A DNA stretch of 64,000 bases from Demequina litorisediminis (GTDB taxonomy: Bacteria; Actinomycetota; Actinomycetes; Actinomycetales; Demequinaceae). The stretch covers positions 1,178,001 to 1,242,000 of the forward strand of contig NZ_BSUN01000001.1 of NCBI RefSeq assembly GCF_030161615.1, in the 5' to 3' direction. Positions 9,373-18,424 of the stretch are shown piece by piece. The notes beneath the pieces are model-generated. The model made no database searches. It had not been told where the DNA came from and saw only the letters and a program-made list of their open reading frames with translations. Position 1 is the stretch's first letter, and every line of letters begins with the position of its first letter. Made by a program: the position numbers and the translations under genes.

Positions 9373-10367
9373 ACAGGCCTGGGAGGCGAAGGTCATCGTC
9401 GGCCTGTTCATCGTCACCAACGCACTGTTTGCGGTGGGCACCTCGAGCGTCGCCGACCGGCCGTGGCAGACGTATCTCGCCGTGCTGGTCGCGGGCTACG
9501 GCGCGATGGTCATCGTGAAGACCGCGCCGTTCCCGTTCCCGCGACGCGACACCTGGGTGGTCCTCGCCACCGTCGCCGTCTCGTCAGCCCTCGTCTTTGG
9601 GGCGGTCACGGACACAGGCACCCTGGGCCGCGCCACCTGGCACCTGGGCTCCAACACCTGGCTGCTGTTCTTCCTCGCGCTGAGGGGCCGTCCCCTGGCC
9701 GCATGGGTCGGCATGGCGATCATGGTGGGCGAAAGCGCCGTCTGGGGCGTCCTGACGGGCAGGGGCGCGCTGTCCGCCGTCATGATGTCCAACAGCCACA
9801 TCGGCATCCTGATCGTCGCCACCCTGTTTGCGCGCCAGGCTCAGCGCCACTGCGGACCGCATCGCCGCGCTACGGGAGCGCGCCGTGGCATCGGCCGCGG
9901 AGACGGCGGCGGCCGATGCGGGCCTGGAGATCCGGCGCACCCGGGCCGCGGAACTGGCGACGCTGGCGGTGCCGCTGCTGGAGCGCATTCGCAGGGGCGG
10001 CCCCTTCGCCGACGACGAGCGGGCCGAGTTTGCGCGGGCCGAGGCGCGCCTGCGCGACGGTGTGCGCGGCCGTTCCCTCGCCCTACCCGAGGTGGTCGAG
10101 GCGGTCGAGGCCGCCCGCATGCGTGGCGTGCAGGTGACCATCCTCGATGACCGCGGAGCGCCCATCGACGACGGCGAGGCGCTGGGACGGATGGTCCAGG
10201 CCATCGTCGAAGTCCTCGCGGCCGCCTGTACGGGCTCCGTCACCGTGCGGCTGCTTCCCGCGGGGCGCGACACTGCGCTCAGCCTGCGGCGTGCCACGGA
10301 TGACGAGGTGGAGCGGCTGTCGCTTGGACAGGACGGCTACCCCCTCACCACCCCTCCCACTGGTTGA
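9369..10367 (+). CDS. Kinase-like membrane protein lacking catalytic boxes, AGCT errors
   Basis: Third gene of the two-component operon. About five hydrophobic segments are followed by an Ala/Arg-rich coiled region (LSATADRIAALRERAVAS) and a domain laid out like a histidine-kinase tail. I see no H box, N box or glycine box. It may be a non-catalytic sensor subunit partnering the upstream kinase (inference). Reading 9375-9380 (AGGCCT) as AGCT gives MNSWEAKVIVGLF from the overlapping ATG; 9837-9841 AGGCT also needs correction. Corrected length 331 residues. Confidence 0.6.
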
Positions 10368-10410
10368 ATTTGGTCACTTAGCGGCCCTTCGTTGACCGAA
10401 ATCAACCAGT
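10359..10410. terminator. Bidirectional hairpin after kinase-like gene
   Basis: Arms ACTGGTTGAATTTGGTCA (10359-10376) and TGACCGAAATCAACCAGT (10393-10410) pair over 18 bases with two mismatches. The left arm overlaps the end of the kinase-like gene, which faces the SHOCT gene, so this could end transcription in both directions. Confidence 0.5.
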
Positions 10411-10468
10411 CGCGCAGTGACGTGGGGAGCGGCGTGGAGTGAGAAGCGCGGCGTCCTGAACGCACCGC

Positions 10469-10500
10469 GGGGCGGCACCCGCGTATGCAGGTGCCGCCCC
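10469..10500. terminator. GC-rich terminator hairpin of the SHOCT gene
   Basis: Arms GGGGCGGCACC and GGTGCCGCCCC make an 11-bp perfect stem with a 10-base loop, 21 bp past the stop of the minus-strand gene. No clear T-run follows, as is common in actinobacteria. Confidence 0.65.
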
Positions 10501-10520
10501 GACGGCGTGGTGGGCGTGCC

Positions 10521-10914
10521 TTACTTGGCGAGCGCCTTGGCCTTGATGGCCTCGTACTCCTCGGCCGTGATGGCGCCGGAGTCGAGCAGGCTCCTTGGCA
10601 GCCTTGATCTCGCTGGCGGGACCGGCCTCGCTCATGAGTCCCTTGGTGTACTCCACCTGGGCAGCGCGGACCGAGGCCGCCTGCTCCACGTCGCGACGGG
10701 CCATGCCCTTGCCGCGCGCGATCAGGTAGATCAGGATGCCGAGGAACGGGAAGATCAGGACCGCGATGAGCCACAGCGTCTTGCTGAAGCCACCGAGGTT
10801 GCTGTCACGGAAGATGTCCACGATCACGCGGAACAGCACCATGAAGAACGCCACGAGGACGAAGATCCAGAGGCTGAAGAACAGCAGGTCGAGGAAAGAC
10901 TTGAAGAACTCCAT
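10521..10914 (-). CDS. PLDc_N-like membrane protein with SHOCT tail, one AGCT frameshift
   Basis: Two hydrophobic segments near the N-terminus (FLDLLFFSLWIFVLVAFF and LWLIAVLIFPFLGILIYLIA) match the phospholipase-D N-terminal anchor family. The C-terminus reads ELLDSGAITAEEYEAIKAKA after correction, a typical SHOCT motif. The break is at 10588-10592 (AGGCT). An AAAGGAG site precedes the ATG. Corrected length 130 residues. Function not known; such proteins are common small membrane-associated factors in actinobacteria. Confidence 0.75.
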
Positions 10915-11041
10915 CGGAGGCTCCTTTGACAAAGAAGGGGACGGTCCCGTGCGGTACGGGTACGGGCTCACCCTAGTGGACCGGCGGTCGAGTTGTCTCC
11001 GGTCTGAGAAAGGCGAGGGTCAGCGCTCTCCGGAGGTGCCA

Positions 11042-11075
11042 GTGGGGCCCGTCGCCTCACGGTGACGGGCCCCAC
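11042..11075. terminator. Terminator of the secreted GH43 gene
   Basis: Arms GTGGGGCCCGTC and GACGGGCCCCAC form a 12-bp perfect stem around a 10-base loop, just past the stop of the minus-strand glycosidase gene. Confidence 0.7.
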
Positions 11076-11083
11076 CGAGCGGG

Positions 11084-14000
11084 TTAGTCGAGAGGCGACC
11101 AGGGGCCATGCGCAGCCCCAGGCTCCTGTCCCCGCGTCCACCACTTGGCGGTGAACCGCTCACCGTCGTGGATCACCACATCGCCGGCGGTGAAGATGCG
11201 GCTGGCGGTCCATACCGCCGTCCCGTCTCCGGCGGTGCGGATCTCCTGCCACGGCCCGTACGTGTCGCCGGGCTGCTGACCCCGGGTCCACCACGTCGCG
11301 AGCCATCGCGCGCCGTCGGCGACAACTTCGTCGCCGGCGCCGTAGGTGGCCGATGCGTCCCACGCCTTGCGTACGGTCACGGCGACGGTCGCGTCGACCG
11401 CGTCGACGGCCGCGCTGAGCAGAGAGGCGTCGGCGCTGATCGTGACCGTGACGTCGGCATCGACGGAGGTGTCGAGCCCCTCCACCGCGAACTCGTCAGC
11501 GGTCAGGGCGCGGGTGCTGCCATCGGCGAACGTGCCGGTGACGGTCCACGCGATGTCCGTGGCGTCGGAGCCTACGGCGACCACCAGTGCTGCGGGCTCG
11601 ACCTCGAGCGTCACGAGGGCCGGGACCAGAGCCTCCAGCGCATCGGCCAGCGCGGCCGCGGCCGCATCCACCTCAGCCTGCGTGGCCGTGCGTGCAAGGA
11701 CTGCCTGCGCATCCGCGAGCGCCTCGGACAGGGCACCCCAGCCCGCTGCCGTGACGTCGGCCTCACCGATCTCCTCGGCTGCGGCCACCGACTCCTCGAG
11801 CGCGGCGGTGTCCACGTGCTGACGGCGCAGCGAGAGAGCGTCCGCCTTGAGGTAGACGCCGCCATCGCCCACGGCTCGCACCGCGAAGCGCGTCGCGCCC
11901 TCTGGCAGCACCACCTGGCCGAGCGACTGAGCCGCCCAACCCGAGGTGACGGGGATGTCGAACACGTGGTCCACGCCATCGGCCCCGGTGACGACCACCT
12001 GGGCGGCCGTGAGGGCGGCGGCACGGTCGGCCGTCAGCGCGACCTCGTACACCCCGGCCGGGACCTCGACGTCCTGGTGGACGTCTCCAGCGAACGCCTG
12101 CGCGGCGCCGAGGCGCAGCCCGAACCGGGTGCCGTCGGCGCCCGGCGAGACGTTGGACACGAATGCCGTGGTCGACGAGGACGCCTCCGTGGACTGGGTC
12201 CATCCGGTGAGGGTCGTCACCGAGATGCGGTCGGCGGCGAAGTCGGGGTTCAGCACGTAGTTGTTCGAGAACCCGACCTCCCACTCGCCGGTAGTGGCGT
12301 TGAGGTTCCAGTCGCTTAGCGAGTTGAACCAGACGTCCTCGCCGGTGCCGCTCAGCGGCACCCACTGGTTGTAGCCGAGCCCGTTGTAGGCGAAGTCCGC
12401 CCAGCGGTCACCCGCGTAGATGACGGTGTCCTGCTCGGTGCCCTTGACGGTCACGAAGAAGCCGCTCTGGGTGACGTGCGAGTAGTCCATCTCCGTGCCC
12501 GGGAGCACGTACATGCCCGAGTAGGCACCCTGGATGTCATCACTGAGCGAGCGGACGATGTACGTCTGGGAGGTGTTCCAGCCGTGCAGGTCGGAGCTCG
12601 CAATGTAGTAGCGGCCATCGAGCCTTGAACATGGCGTTGCCCTCGCGGCCCGCGCCCGCGAAGACCTGTGTCGCAGTCTCGACGGAAAGCGAGTCCTCGT
12701 CGCTGATCTGCGCGACGTAGGTGCGCGAGCGGCCGCTGCGGTACGAGAACACCAGGTAGTCGCTGCCGTCGTCGTCGGTGAAGACGGTCTGGTCACCGGT
12801 GCCCTGGTTGTATCCCGAGCCGTTGTTGTACACGCCGGGGATGTGCGTCTGCAGGTTCGCGTACTCGAAGTCGTCGGTGGGCGAGTCGCCGCTGAGGAAC
12901 AGCACGCCGGCGTTGGTGACGCGGGCGGGGTCGGCGTTCTCGAACTGGGTCAGCAGCACGTACTTGCCGGTGTTCTCGTTGTAGACCACGCCCAGGCGGC
13001 CAATCCAGACCGAGTCGGCGAGCGTCTGCATGTCCGAGAAGTACGAGCCGTTGACGTCCTTCGACTCCGGGATGTGCACCGCGGTGTCGGTGGTCGCGAT
13101 CTCGTTTTCGAAGGTCCAGTTGACGAGGTCGGTCGAGGAGTAGGCGGTGATGGACTCGAAGGTCGCGTCGTAGGTCTTGGTGGGGTTGTCGTAGTACGCC
13201 TGCGCGCCGGTGTACTTCACGCCGTACCAGTAGTAGCGGTCGCCGAAGCGGAAGATGCCACCACCCTGCGAGAAGATCGGGTTGCCATCCGTGTCGTGCC
13301 AGAACTGGTTGTTGGTGATCGCCTCGAGGTCTCCCGTGGACACGGTCGCCAGCGCGGCGGCGGCATCCTGCAGGGCATTCTTGGCATTGACGACGGCCGA
13401 TGCCGTGGCGGCCCGGTCCTCGACCACGCCGGTGGCGGCGGTCAGGGCGGCGGCGAAGGGCTCCCAGGTGGCGGCGGAGTAGTCGCTCGGCACGTGGTTC
13501 GCGTATCGCGTGAGGAGGTCGGCGAGACCCGAGACCTGGACGCGGGCGGTGGCCGCGGCGTCGAGGGCGGTGCGCGCGTCCACGAGCGCGGTATCCGTGG
13601 CGGCCGCATCGGCGAAGGCGTCCTGGGCGGTGGCAAGGGCGGCCGCGAAGGGGGCCCATGAGTCGGCGGCGTAGTCGGCTGCCTCGTCACTGGCGTAGCG
13701 GTCGATGGTGTCGCCAAGGCGTCCGCGCTCGTCGGCCTGCACGGTCGACGTGATCTCGACGCTCGCGTGGTTGATCCAGCCCACGGTGACTACGCGCAGG
13801 ACGTGGTCGCCTGGCGTCAGGCCCTCGCGGCGGAAGATCTCGATGGTGTTGGTGCGGGCGCCGTTGTAGTTGGCGGTGCCCACGCGGACATCGTCGATGT
13901 AGACCTCGGCCGTGCCGTTGGTGGTGGAGCGGCGGCCGTACATCACGATGGACTCGCCGGTGAAGGCGACCTCGAACTGGGCTCCCGCGTTGCCCCAGGT

Positions 14001-14207
14001 GTGCGTGCTGTTGGAGTCCCAGGTCCCCTCGTACCAGGTCTTGAAGGGAGTACCGCGGGTCGCGGTGGTGTCGTTGTAGTTCACGGTGGTCGTGGTGGTC
14101 TCGGCGGCGGTGGCCGAGACGGGGGCGACGGCGACGAGGACCGCGGCGAGCAGTGTGGCCGCCACGGCCTTCCATCGCATCGCCCGGGATGCGTTCACAG
14201 TGGTCAA
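11084..14207 (-). CDS. Secreted multimodular GH43 glycoside hydrolase with CBM5/12-like modules, one AGCT frameshift
   Basis: Signal peptide, then a beta-sandwich carbohydrate-binding-like module, two FIVAR-like helical repeats, a five-bladed GH43 catalytic region (starting near NNQFWHDTDGNPIFSQGGG, with DRYYWYGVKY and NGSYFSDMQ), another binding-like module, a third helical repeat and an Ig-like domain. The end has two CBM5/12-type chitin-binding modules (WLATWWTRGQQPGD, FTAKWWTRGQEPGA). The break at 12621-12625 reads FKLDGRYYIASS once AGCT is restored. I chose TTG at 14207 because GGAG sits six bases upstream and a clean signal peptide follows. Corrected length 1040 residues. Substrate unknown; a LacI gene and operator lie upstream. 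Confidence 0.8.
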
Positions 14208-14237
14208 GGTGATCTCCGTCGTTGCAGTCGTCCTCGT

Positions 14238-14253
14238 GGTACAGCGCTGTACC
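14238..14253. promoter_or_regulatory. LacI-family operator upstream of GH43
   Basis: GGTACAGCGCTGTACC is a perfect 16-bp palindrome with the central CG typical of LacI-family operators. It lies about 30 bp before the GH43 start and next to the LacI-family gene, so sugar-controlled repression is likely. Confidence 0.75.
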
Positions 14254-14298
14254 AAAACCGAACATAGTGCCCTCGCGGCACCGCCGCAAGAGGCAGCG

Positions 14299-15346
14299 TC
14301 AGCGCGTGGTGCCGCGCTCGACCAGTTGCGACCTTGCCCGGAGGTCCACGGGCTCGCTCGCGTCCTGGTCGATGCGCGCGGCCAGGCGGTCGAGCGCGGT
14401 GGGCACGATCCACTCGAGCCGTGAGTCCATGGTGGTCAGCGGCGGCGACAGGAACGCGGACTCCTCGATGTCGTCGAAGCCGATCACCTGGACGTCTTCG
14501 GGCACCCGGAAGCCCGCCTCTCGCAGCGCCGAGATCGCGCCGATGGCCAATCCATCGTTGAGGCAGACCATGGCGTCGAAGGGAACGCCTGCGGCGATCA
14601 CCGCCTGCGCTCCCCGGAAGCCCGACCCGATGGTCCAGTCGTAGCCCGTCACACCGACCAGGCGCGGATCGATGCGGCGGCCGGTCTCGACGGATGCGGC
14701 ATGGATGCCCCGCAGTCGCATCTCGGCATTGCCCTCGTTTGCCCCGGCAATCTCCTCAGGATCGAACGGCACGTGCGCGCCCACCACGGCGAGCGCGGTC
14801 GCTCCGCGCGAGTACAGGAAGCGAGCCGCGGCGTGACCGTCGGCAACGTCATCGGTCGCCACCTTGTCGGCACGCCCATGGGTGGTCCTGGTGCCGAGGC
14901 AGACGAGCGGATAGTCCACGTCGAAGGCGGACGGCTCGAGCGTCTCATGCTCCGCGAGCGACAGGAGCAGTCCGTCGTTGAGGTTCGCGTTGAACTGGGC
15001 GAGGTAGCGACGCGAGGCGCCAGCCTCGTGTTCGGGATAGGTGGTGACGTGCACGCCGAGGTCGTGCTGACGCGCCGCCTCCACCACCGCCTCGGCAAGG
15101 CTCGGCCAGGTAGGCGGGCCGCAGGGACGGAACGGCGAGAGCGATGGTGCCGGTACGGCCGCGGGTGAGGCTGCGGGCCGCCGCGTGCACCTTGTAGCCG
15201 AGTTCTTCGACCACCGCCTCGACGCGCGCCCTGGTGGCCGCGGACATGCGTCCCGTGCCGTTGACGGCGTTGGAGGCGGTCTTCAGGGAGACCCCGGCAC
15301 GCGCCGCCACCTCGGCCAGCGTTACGCCGCGTCGCCTCGCCGTCAT
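14299..15346 (-). CDS. LacI-family transcriptional regulator, one AGCT frameshift
   Basis: N-terminal helix-turn-helix VTLAEVAARAGVSLKTASNA with the hinge helix, then a periplasmic-binding-like sugar domain ending VQVIGFDDIEESAFL and TTMDSRLEWI. The break at 15098-15102 (AGGCT) becomes AYLAELAEAVVEAARQH when read as AGCT. Corrected length 348 residues, standard for the family. A GGGGGAG site precedes the ATG. It probably controls the adjacent GH43 gene through the 14238-14253 palindrome. Confidence 0.9.
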
Positions 15347-15407
15347 CGCTCCCCCTCGTGAGTCATCGCCCGACTCTAGCGCCAGCATCGGCCGCCAAGG
15401 AGAACGC

Positions 15408-15439
15408 GAAAGGCCCCCGCCAACCGGCGGGGGCCTTTC
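15408..15439 (-). terminator. Terminator downstream of tRNA-Arg
   Basis: Arms GAAAGGCCCCCGCC and GGCGGGGGCCTTTC pair perfectly over 14 bases around AACC. It begins eight bases past the 3' end of the minus-strand tRNA, and the stem carries a T-run at its foot. Confidence 0.8.
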
Positions 15440-15446
15440 GATAAAG

Positions 15447-15520
15447 CGCGCCCGGAGGGATTCGAACCCCCAACCTTCTGATCCGTAGTCAGATGCTCTA
15501 TCCGTTGAGCCTACGGGCGC
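15447..15520 (-). tRNA. tRNA-Arg (ACG), with one extra base from the AGCT error
   Basis: Acceptor arms GCGCCCG and CGGGCGC, anticodon loop CUACGGA (anticodon ACG) and a normal T arm GGGGGTTCGAATCCC. Between the acceptor and D stems the sequence reads TAGGCTC where all tRNAs have two bases, so one G is surplus (15508-15512). TAGCTC restores the D stem GCTC/GAGC. CCA is not encoded. A strong terminator follows. Confidence 0.95.
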
Positions 15521-15605
15521 ACGGTCCGCGAGGACCGAGACACAACTATACAGGTTCGGGCGGCGGTCGATGACCACTGCGCCCGATCCATGCGTCGTCG
15601 CGGGG

Positions 15606-15693
15606 CGGAGACGGTGGGATTCGAACCCACGGATGGGTTTACCCCATCACATCCTTAGCAGGGATGCACTTTCGGCCACTCAGTCACGTCTCC
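15606..15693 (-). tRNA. tRNA-Ser (GCT)
   Basis: Acceptor GGAGACG/CGTCTCC, an anticodon stem CATCC/GGATG holding loop CTGCTAA (anticodon GCT), a long variable arm as in serine tRNAs, and T arm GTGGGTTCGAATCCCAC. CCA is not encoded. Confidence 0.95.
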
Positions 15694-15775
15694 TGTGTAG
15701 CGGGTACAGGGTACCGGTCACGGGAGCCTCGGAGCAAAGCGGCTCCCCGGCGGCCGCGACCGGCACCCTCGCCGC

Positions 15776-15835
15776 TCAGCAGCAGCCGGTTCCGCAGCAG
15801 CCTCCGCCGTCGCAGCATGTGGTCGAGTCGCCCAT
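15776..15835 (-). CDS. 19-residue Cys-rich peptide divergent from ArsR (metallothionein-like)
   Basis: The reading MGDSTTCCDGGGCCGTGCC has six cysteines in 19 residues, in three CC pairs. AAAGGAGGTGA, nearly a perfect ribosome site, lies eight bases upstream of the ATG, which is strong for a region without other genes. It faces the ArsR gene across shared ATATGTCA-type sites, so it may be a metal-binding peptide controlled by that sensor (inference). Caveat: GGAGGCTGC falls at an AGGCT. If that were AGCT, the frame would run on as an alanine/arginine-rich peptide and lose most cysteines. Confidence 0.5.
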   Translation of the reverse strand: MGDSTTCCDGGGCCGTGCC

Positions 15836-15855
15836 CTCCCTCACCTCCTTTCGAT

Positions 15856-15899
15856 ATATGTCACATCGGGATACTGGCGCGGAGATATGACATATGTCA
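15856..15899. promoter_or_regulatory. Likely ArsR operator region (ATATGTCA repeats)
   Basis: TGACATATGTCA (15888-15899) is a perfect 12-bp palindrome, and a further half site ATATGTCA lies at 15856-15863. They sit between the divergent starts of the ArsR gene and the Cys-rich peptide. Such ATA-rich dyads are typical of ArsR/SmtB operators. Confidence 0.65.
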
Positions 15900-15921
15900 A
15901 ATGATGTGGCAGGGTGGCGTC

Positions 15922-16299
15922 ATGCCCGCTGCCCTGCCCGCCGTCGACGCCTCCCAGCCCCTGTGCTGTGCACCGCTAGGAGATGCGGCTTTCGCCCCAC
16001 AGGACGACGCCGTGGCTGTCGCCGCCCGGCTGCGGGCCATGGCGGACGCGAACCGCGTCCGCATCCTCCAAGCGCTCGCCTGCTGCGAGGGCCACGAGAT
16101 GACCACCACCGACGTCGCAGCGATGCTTGAGGTCTCCCCCGCCACCGCGAATCACCACCTGCGCCAACTCGAGGGCGCAGGCTTGCTGATGGCCCGTCGT
16201 GATGGCGCCAAGGTGCTGTACGGGCTGCGTCTCGAGAGCGTGCGCGCGGTGGCACGCGTGCTACAGATCGCGTGCGGCGCCTCCTGCGACTGCTGTTAA
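15922..16299 (+). CDS. ArsR/SmtB-family metal-sensing repressor
   Basis: Winged-helix regulator with DVAAMLEVSPATANHHLRQL as recognition region. Cysteines stand at the N-terminal CC, in ALACCEGHE just before the DNA-binding helix, and in the C-terminal CGASCDCC. The CC near the first helix and the Cys-rich tail recall CmtR/CadC sensors for Cd, Pb or similar soft metals, but the metal cannot be assigned. Length 125 residues, no frameshift. No transporter gene follows; the divergent Cys-rich peptide is the natural target. Confidence 0.88.
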   Translation: MPAALPAVDASQPLCCAPLGDAAFAPQDDAVAVAARLRAMADANRVRILQALACCEGHEMTTTDVAAMLEVSPATANHHLRQLEGAGLLMARRDGAKVLYGLRLESVRAVARVLQIACGASCDCC

Positions 16300-16326
16300 C
16301 GCACAGGCAGCCACGCGGCGCGGGAG

Positions 16327-16415
16327 CGGAGAGTGTGGGATTCGAACCCACGGAGACGCTTAAACGCCTCAACGGTTTTCAAGACCGTCACCTTCGGCCG
16401 CTCGGTCAACTCTCC
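16327..16415 (-). tRNA. tRNA-Ser (TGA)
   Basis: Acceptor GGAGAGT/ACTCTCC, anticodon loop CTTGAAA on stem ACGGT/ACCGT (anticodon TGA), a long variable arm and a standard T arm. It follows the PIN-domain gene on the same strand by about nine bases, so the two may share a transcript. Confidence 0.95.
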
Positions 16416-16424
16416 TTTGCCGGA

Positions 16425-16858
16425 TCAGGCTCCGGCGGTGCCATTGTGCCAGCCCGGCAGCATGCCGGGCGTCACGACCTTCAGTTCATACAGTTCCGCC
16501 GCCTGCGCGAGTTCCGCATCGTAGGTGGCGATGGTGTCGATCGCGGGGTGCGCCACGGCGGCACCAAGGTGCAGGGCCGCGAAGGGCTTCAGCACCGCGG
16601 CCGCGTGCGTTGACACGCCCACGTTCTTGTCCGAGAAGCGGATGGACGGGATGCGCGCGCGCACCTGCTCGACCACCTCAAACGCCTGGTTCTTCTCGGC
16701 GCGCGGGAACAGGCTCGGCCGCCTGGCGCAGGCTCGGTGTACCCCAACTGCGTGGTGGTCACCTCGCCCAGCCGCGGCAGAATCCACGCCGTGAACTCGT
16801 CGAAGTACTTCACGCCGGGCAGGAAGCGCACCAGCGCGGAGCCGTCGACGTAGATCAC
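16425..16858 (-). CDS. PIN-domain protein (VapC-like), two AGCT frameshifts
   Basis: The N-terminus MIYVDGSALVRFL carries the first PIN acidic residue; SIRFSDKNVGVSTHAA and HPAIDTIATYDAELAQAA carry later ones, matching a Mg-dependent RNase fold. Breaks at 16730-16734 and 16711-16715 (AGGCT) become TELRQAAELFPRAEKNQ with AGCT. GTG start at 16858; corrected length 143 residues. No VapB-like antitoxin precedes it; the upstream gene is cvnD. The AGCCT at the stop could hide an extension of about five residues. Confidence 0.78.
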
Positions 16859-16928
16859 GTTCGCAAGGATAGCCCGGCAGAGGTCAGCCGATGCGCGCGC
16901 GCCATTGCGCACGCATCGGCCGTCTGTG

Positions 16929-17530
16929 TCAGCCCTTCTTGAGTGGCGCATGGCGAGCTGGACCACTGCGATCAGCGCCTGCTTGGTCGCGGCCTTCTCG
17001 CGTGCATCGGTGTACATGACGGGGATCTCGGGCGGGATGCCGAGCGCCTCGCGCACGTCCTCGAGCGTGTGGCGGGCCACACCGTCGAAGCAGTTGACGC
17101 ACACGACGAACGGGATACCCCGGCCCTCGAAGTAGTCCACAGCCGGGAAGCACTGGTCAAGACGCTCGGTGTCCACCAGAACCACGGCACCGATCGCGCC
17201 GCGCACCAGGTCGTCCCACATGAAGAGAAAGCGGTCCTGGCCAGGCGTGCCGAACAGGTAGAGCCACAGCGACCCAGGCAGCGCGATGCGGCCAAAGTCC
17301 ATGGCCACCGTCGTGGTGGTCTTGCGGTCGGTGACGCCACCCGCGTCGTCGACGCCGATGGACTTCTCCGTCATCGCCGCCTCGGTGTTGAGGGGGTCGA
17401 TGTCCGAGATCGAGCCGATGAAGGTCGTCTTGCCGACGGCGAAGCCACCGGCGATGACGATCTTGACGACCGTAGGGGCGACGTGGACGGGGGCGGTCGC
17501 GACCGCCGCGTCAGAGGGCTGCGATGCCAT
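16929..17530 (-). CDS. cvnD: CvnD-type small GTPase of the conservon, one-base loss near the end
   Basis: Ras-like GTPase with Walker A GGFAVGKTT, the switch region TVAMDFGRIALPG, FGTPGQDRF (DxxG-like) and VCVNCFDG (NKxD equivalent). In conservons it works with CvnA, B and C at the membrane. The ATG overlaps the end of cvnC. As given, the frame runs through into the PIN gene; one missing C near 16944 (CACTCAAG for CACCTCAAG) would end it at AMRHLKKG, 200 residues, the family norm. Confidence 0.85.
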
Positions 17531-17904
17531 CAAGGACACTCTCCAGAAGGCTCAGGGAAATGCCGCCGTCCGCGTCATGCGTGGACGTGTCATCGGCGGT
17601 TCCACCGGTGTGGATGATCAGGTGGTTCTCGGTTGCCAGGTCGGTGACGAGGACTCGCACCACCCCCAGCGGCAGCCGTGTGTGGGCGGACAACTCTGCG
17701 ACCGACTGGTACTGCCCGGTCGACAGTTGCAGGATGGTGCGCTTCTCGGGCGTCAGCCCGCGCACCGCCTCCACGTCAGAGCCTGGACTCGACAAGCGCC
17801 TCCATGGGGAGGTCCTTGCTCGCAGCGCTGACGCGACCGCCCGTGACGGCGTACGGACGGACCGTGTAGGCCTCGTCGTCGTCATGCACGTCGCTGTGGG
17901 TCAT
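17511..17904 (-). CDS. cvnC: CvnC-type DUF742 protein, one AGCT frameshift
   Basis: DUF742 protein: RPYAVTGGRV near the N-terminus, then LTPEKRTILQLSTGQYQSVA, a winged-helix-like HTRLPLGVVRVLVTDL, and the typical ending LLESVLDGIAAL. The break at 17780-17784 (AGCCT on plus) reads ALVESSSDVEAVRGL when corrected. Corrected length 130 residues. Its stop overlaps the GTPase start. Confidence 0.88.
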
Positions 17905-17919
17905 GGGAGCTCACATCCT

Positions 17920-18422
17920 TCAGACGCGGGTGTGTCCGTCAGTCGGCAGGTTCTGACGCATCTCGGTGATGAGCCTGCGGCGTCAGGGCGTTCTCGGTAC
18001 GCGACACGAGGAGAGTCATCTCGTAACCCACGAGGCCCACGTCACACGTCGAGTCCGCGGCGACCGCGAGCACCGAGCCGTTCGAGACGCTCATGAGGAA
18101 CAGGAACAGGCTCGTCCATCTCGATGATGGACTGACGGACCTCGCCGGCCTGCAGGCGGCGCGCGGCGCCACGCGTCAGGCTCGCCATGCCCGAGACCAC
18201 GGCCGCAAGCGTGTCGCCACCCGTGCGGTCAAGGTTCTTCGACATGGCCATGAGCAGGCCGTCAGCGCTCACGACGAGCGTGTGACGGGTGCCGGGGACC
18301 GTCTGGACGAAGTTGTCCAGCAGCCATCCGAAATTGGTTGCTTCAGCGCTGAGCTCGGGCAACTGTCCTCCTTGATATAGCGCTCCAGGTGCGGAGACAT
18401 TCATTGATGCGGGCGTCGTCAT
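17920..18422 (-). CDS. cvnB: CvnB-type Roadblock/LC7 protein, two AGCT frameshifts
   Basis: Roadblock/LC7 fold: NFGWLLDNFVQTVPGTRHTLVVSADGLLM, then SLTRGAARRLQAGEV and GSVLAVAADSTCDVGLVGYE. In conservons this protein binds the GTPase. Breaks at 18108-18112 and 17972-17976 give IIEMDELFLFLMSVSNG and LTPQLITEMRQNLP once AGCT is restored. Corrected length 166 residues; family members are nearer 130-140, so the N-terminus may start at the second ATG (18404). Two bases separate its ATG from the cvnA stop. Confidence 0.88.
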
Positions 18423-18424
18423 GA

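Noticed and set aside
16589-17539. A fused GTPase-PIN protein.
   Set aside because: The fusion depends on one missing C near 16944. With it restored, the GTPase ends at the usual length and the PIN gene has its own GTG start.
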